Shown here: one piece after another, positions 62,794 to 64,000 of the stretch | Layout: every line of letters starts with the position of its first letter | Numbering within the stretch: the first letter of the stretch is position 1 | Source of the DNA: AWTP1-13 sp963797005 | GTDB taxonomy: Bacteria > Pseudomonadota > Alphaproteobacteria > Rhizobiales > Hyphomicrobiaceae | DNA length: 64,000 nt | Direction: 5' to 3' | Assembly (NCBI GenBank): GCA_963797005.1 | Contig: CAWCOF010000014.1 | Coordinates: 62,001-126,000, forward strand | The notes under the pieces: model-generated | Databases searched by the model: none | What the model saw: the letters and a program-made list of their open reading frames with translations, nothing else | What the model was told of the DNA's origin: nothing | Made by a program: the position numbers and the translations under genes

Positions 62794-64000
62794 CTAGTTG
62801 CCGAAGATGGCCTTGAACGGGTCGAAGTTGGACGGGGAAGGCTGAGGTGGCCGCTTGCGCCGCGACGCGGCCCGCCGCCGCGACGGCCGAGAGGGCTCGG
62901 CCGAGGTCACCGCCAGGTTGACCGCGCGGCCCTCGAGCGCGGAGGCCGCGCGCCGATCGAGGCCGTAGATGTCGTCGTGGTAGGAGACCTTGCCGGCATC
63001 GTCGACGGTTGCCGTGAAGTAGGTGATGTGCACCGGGATGGGGTGGTCGAGCTTGATCTCGCCGCCGTGCCGCACGTACTCGGCCACCTTGCCCGACGAC
63101 CAGCCCTTGTCGGCGGCGAGCAGCGCCTCGGCCAGCCGCACGGGGTTCTGCACGCGCATGCAGCCGTGGCTGAAGGCGCGGGTGGCACCGCCGAAGAGAT
63201 GCCGCTCCGGCGTGTCGTGCATGTAGACGTCGTGCTTGTTGGGGAAGCGGAACTTGACGATGCCGAGCACGTTTGTGGGGCCCGGCGGCTGGGTAAAATC
63301 GAACTGGCGGATGTCGGTGCTCGACCAGTTCACCGAGTCGGGGTCGATCGGGCGGCCGGCATGGCTGACCTGCAGGCCATGCGCTCTCAACACGGAGGAG
63401 GCGGTGGGGCCGAACAGCCAGCTGCCGCTTGTCTCGCGCAGCTGCGGCCACAGCTCGTTGGCTTTCATGCCGGGCGGCACGCCCCAGGAGGGGTGGAAGA
63501 TGATGAACTGCATGTTGGCCGAGAAGATCGGCGTGGGAGAGCTCATCTTGCCGACGACAATCTTCTCCGAAAGGATCACCTTGCCGTCCTGCACGAGTGA
63601 GGTCATCTGGTCCGGAACGCTGTCCCAGACGTAGATGGCGCCCAGCTTGTCCGGCATCCAACGCCAGCGCTCCATGTTGACGATCAGCCGCTGCTCGGCA
63701 TCGGCGCGCGACGGCTGCACCTTGGTGCCATTGAGCGCCGCGCGCGTGTTGCTGCCGATGATGCCGTCGGGGGCGAGACCGTGCTGGCTCTGATAGGTCT
63801 TGACCGCGTCGACCAGCGCAGCGTCGTAGACGGTCTCCCGGCCGTCCGCCGGCGCGGCGACCGACAGCCGCTGGCGCACGAGGGCCACCTGGGGGTGATC
63901 CTCGCCGGCGCGGATCACGGGGCCGTCAGGCACCCGCACCGCCGGCGGGGCCTCGTCCCCGTTCTGTCCTTTCCGGATCGCCAGCAGCGCCTGGCGCAGG
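62794..64000 (-). CDS. L,D-transpeptidase (YcbB-like), 5' partial
   Basis: The frame is open to the right edge, so the N-terminus is outside. Visible parts are a peptidoglycan-binding domain (VDAVKTYQSQHGLAPDGIIG) and a YkuD catalytic domain with the motif HDTPERHLFGGATRAFSHGCMRVQNPVRLAE, including the catalytic cysteine. It makes 3-3 cross-links or lipoprotein links in peptidoglycan. The lysine/arginine-rich C-terminus (RRRAASRRKRPP) is unusual for the family. Confidence 0.92.
   Translation of the reverse strand, partial: LRQALLAIRKGQNGDEAPPAVRVPDGPVIRAGEDHPQVALVRQRLSVAAPADGRETVYDAALVDAVKTYQSQHGLAPDGIIGSNTRAALNGTKVQPSRADAEQRLIVNMERWRWMPDKLGAIYVWDSVPDQMTSLVQDGKVILSEKIVVGKMSSPTPIFSANMQFIIFHPSWGVPPGMKANELWPQLRETSGSWLFGPTASSVLRAHGLQVSHAGRPIDPDSVNWSSTDIRQFDFTQPPGPTNVLGIVKFRFPNKHDVYMHDTPERHLFGGATRAFSHGCMRVQNPVRLAEALLAADKGWSSGKVAEYVRHGGEIKLDHPIPVHITYFTATVDDAGKVSYHDDIYGLDRRAASALEGRAVNLAVTSAEPSRPSRRRAASRRKRPPQPSPSNFDPFKAIFGN

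Overview
The window is high-GC DNA (roughly 65-70% in most genes) from an alphaproteobacterium, probably of the Hyphomicrobiales (rhizobial) type. This rests on gene content: a tatA-tatB-tatC-serS-surE-LysM/M23 block, a protein with two cold-shock domains, an Omp25-like outer membrane barrel, and several palindromic intergenic repeat families typical of that group. No rRNA, tRNA, CRISPR array, insertion sequence or prophage was recognised.

Layout. 0-3.3 kb: HAMP-PAS-GGDEF-EAL protein (cut by the left edge), an ExoY-type sugar transferase and a DOPA dioxygenase-like protein. 3.3-9.6 kb: a same-strand catabolic cluster (enolase superfamily, isocitrate lyase/PEP mutase family, aconitase-type large and small subunits, D-2-hydroxyacid dehydrogenase, beta-hydroxyacid dehydrogenase). 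9.7-15.5 kb: metY-like gene, universal stress protein, rhomboid protease, acetyltransferase, DUF192, double cold-shock protein, glyoxalase. 15.7-24.2 kb: second GGDEF-EAL protein, CrtI-like oxidoreductase, GFA protein and a TetR-HlyD-ABC-permease efflux operon whose frames are broken many times. 24.4-25.2 kb: low-GC hypothetical membrane gene(s). 25.8-37.7 kb: histidine phosphatase, quinone oxidoreductase, TPR protein, hydrolases, a TPM/TPM/LemA cluster, acyl-CoA ligase and a bifunctional beta-oxidation protein. 37.8-39.0 kb: a low-GC two-gene cassette (multi-TM membrane protein plus TIR-like protein). 39-43.6 kb: MFS transporter and the elongation factor P modification locus (epmB, epmA, divergent efp). 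43.8-48.8 kb: complete branched-chain amino acid type ABC transporter. 49.9-54.1 kb: flavin-type oxidoreductase, fused dipeptide ABC ATPase, FbpC/PotA-like ATPase. 54.2-64 kb: tatABC, orphan higA, serS with a large insertion, grxC, surE, LysM/M23 factor, cinA-C domain, outer membrane protein, and an L,D-transpeptidase cut by the right edge.

Three things stand out. First, the 37.8-39.0 kb cassette looks like a small membrane-effector plus TIR-like defence module. Second, repeats reach into genes: one composite repeat lies in frame inside epmA, another supplies both the last codons of epmA and the probable start codon of epmB, and serS carries an unrelated in-frame insertion of about 70 residues with lower GC. 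Third, about two dozen frameshifts can be placed, and nearly all need one extra base, with strong clustering at 19.9-24.2 kb. This pattern points to insertion-type sequence error rather than gene decay, so genes marked here as pseudogene because of a frameshift may be intact in the organism.
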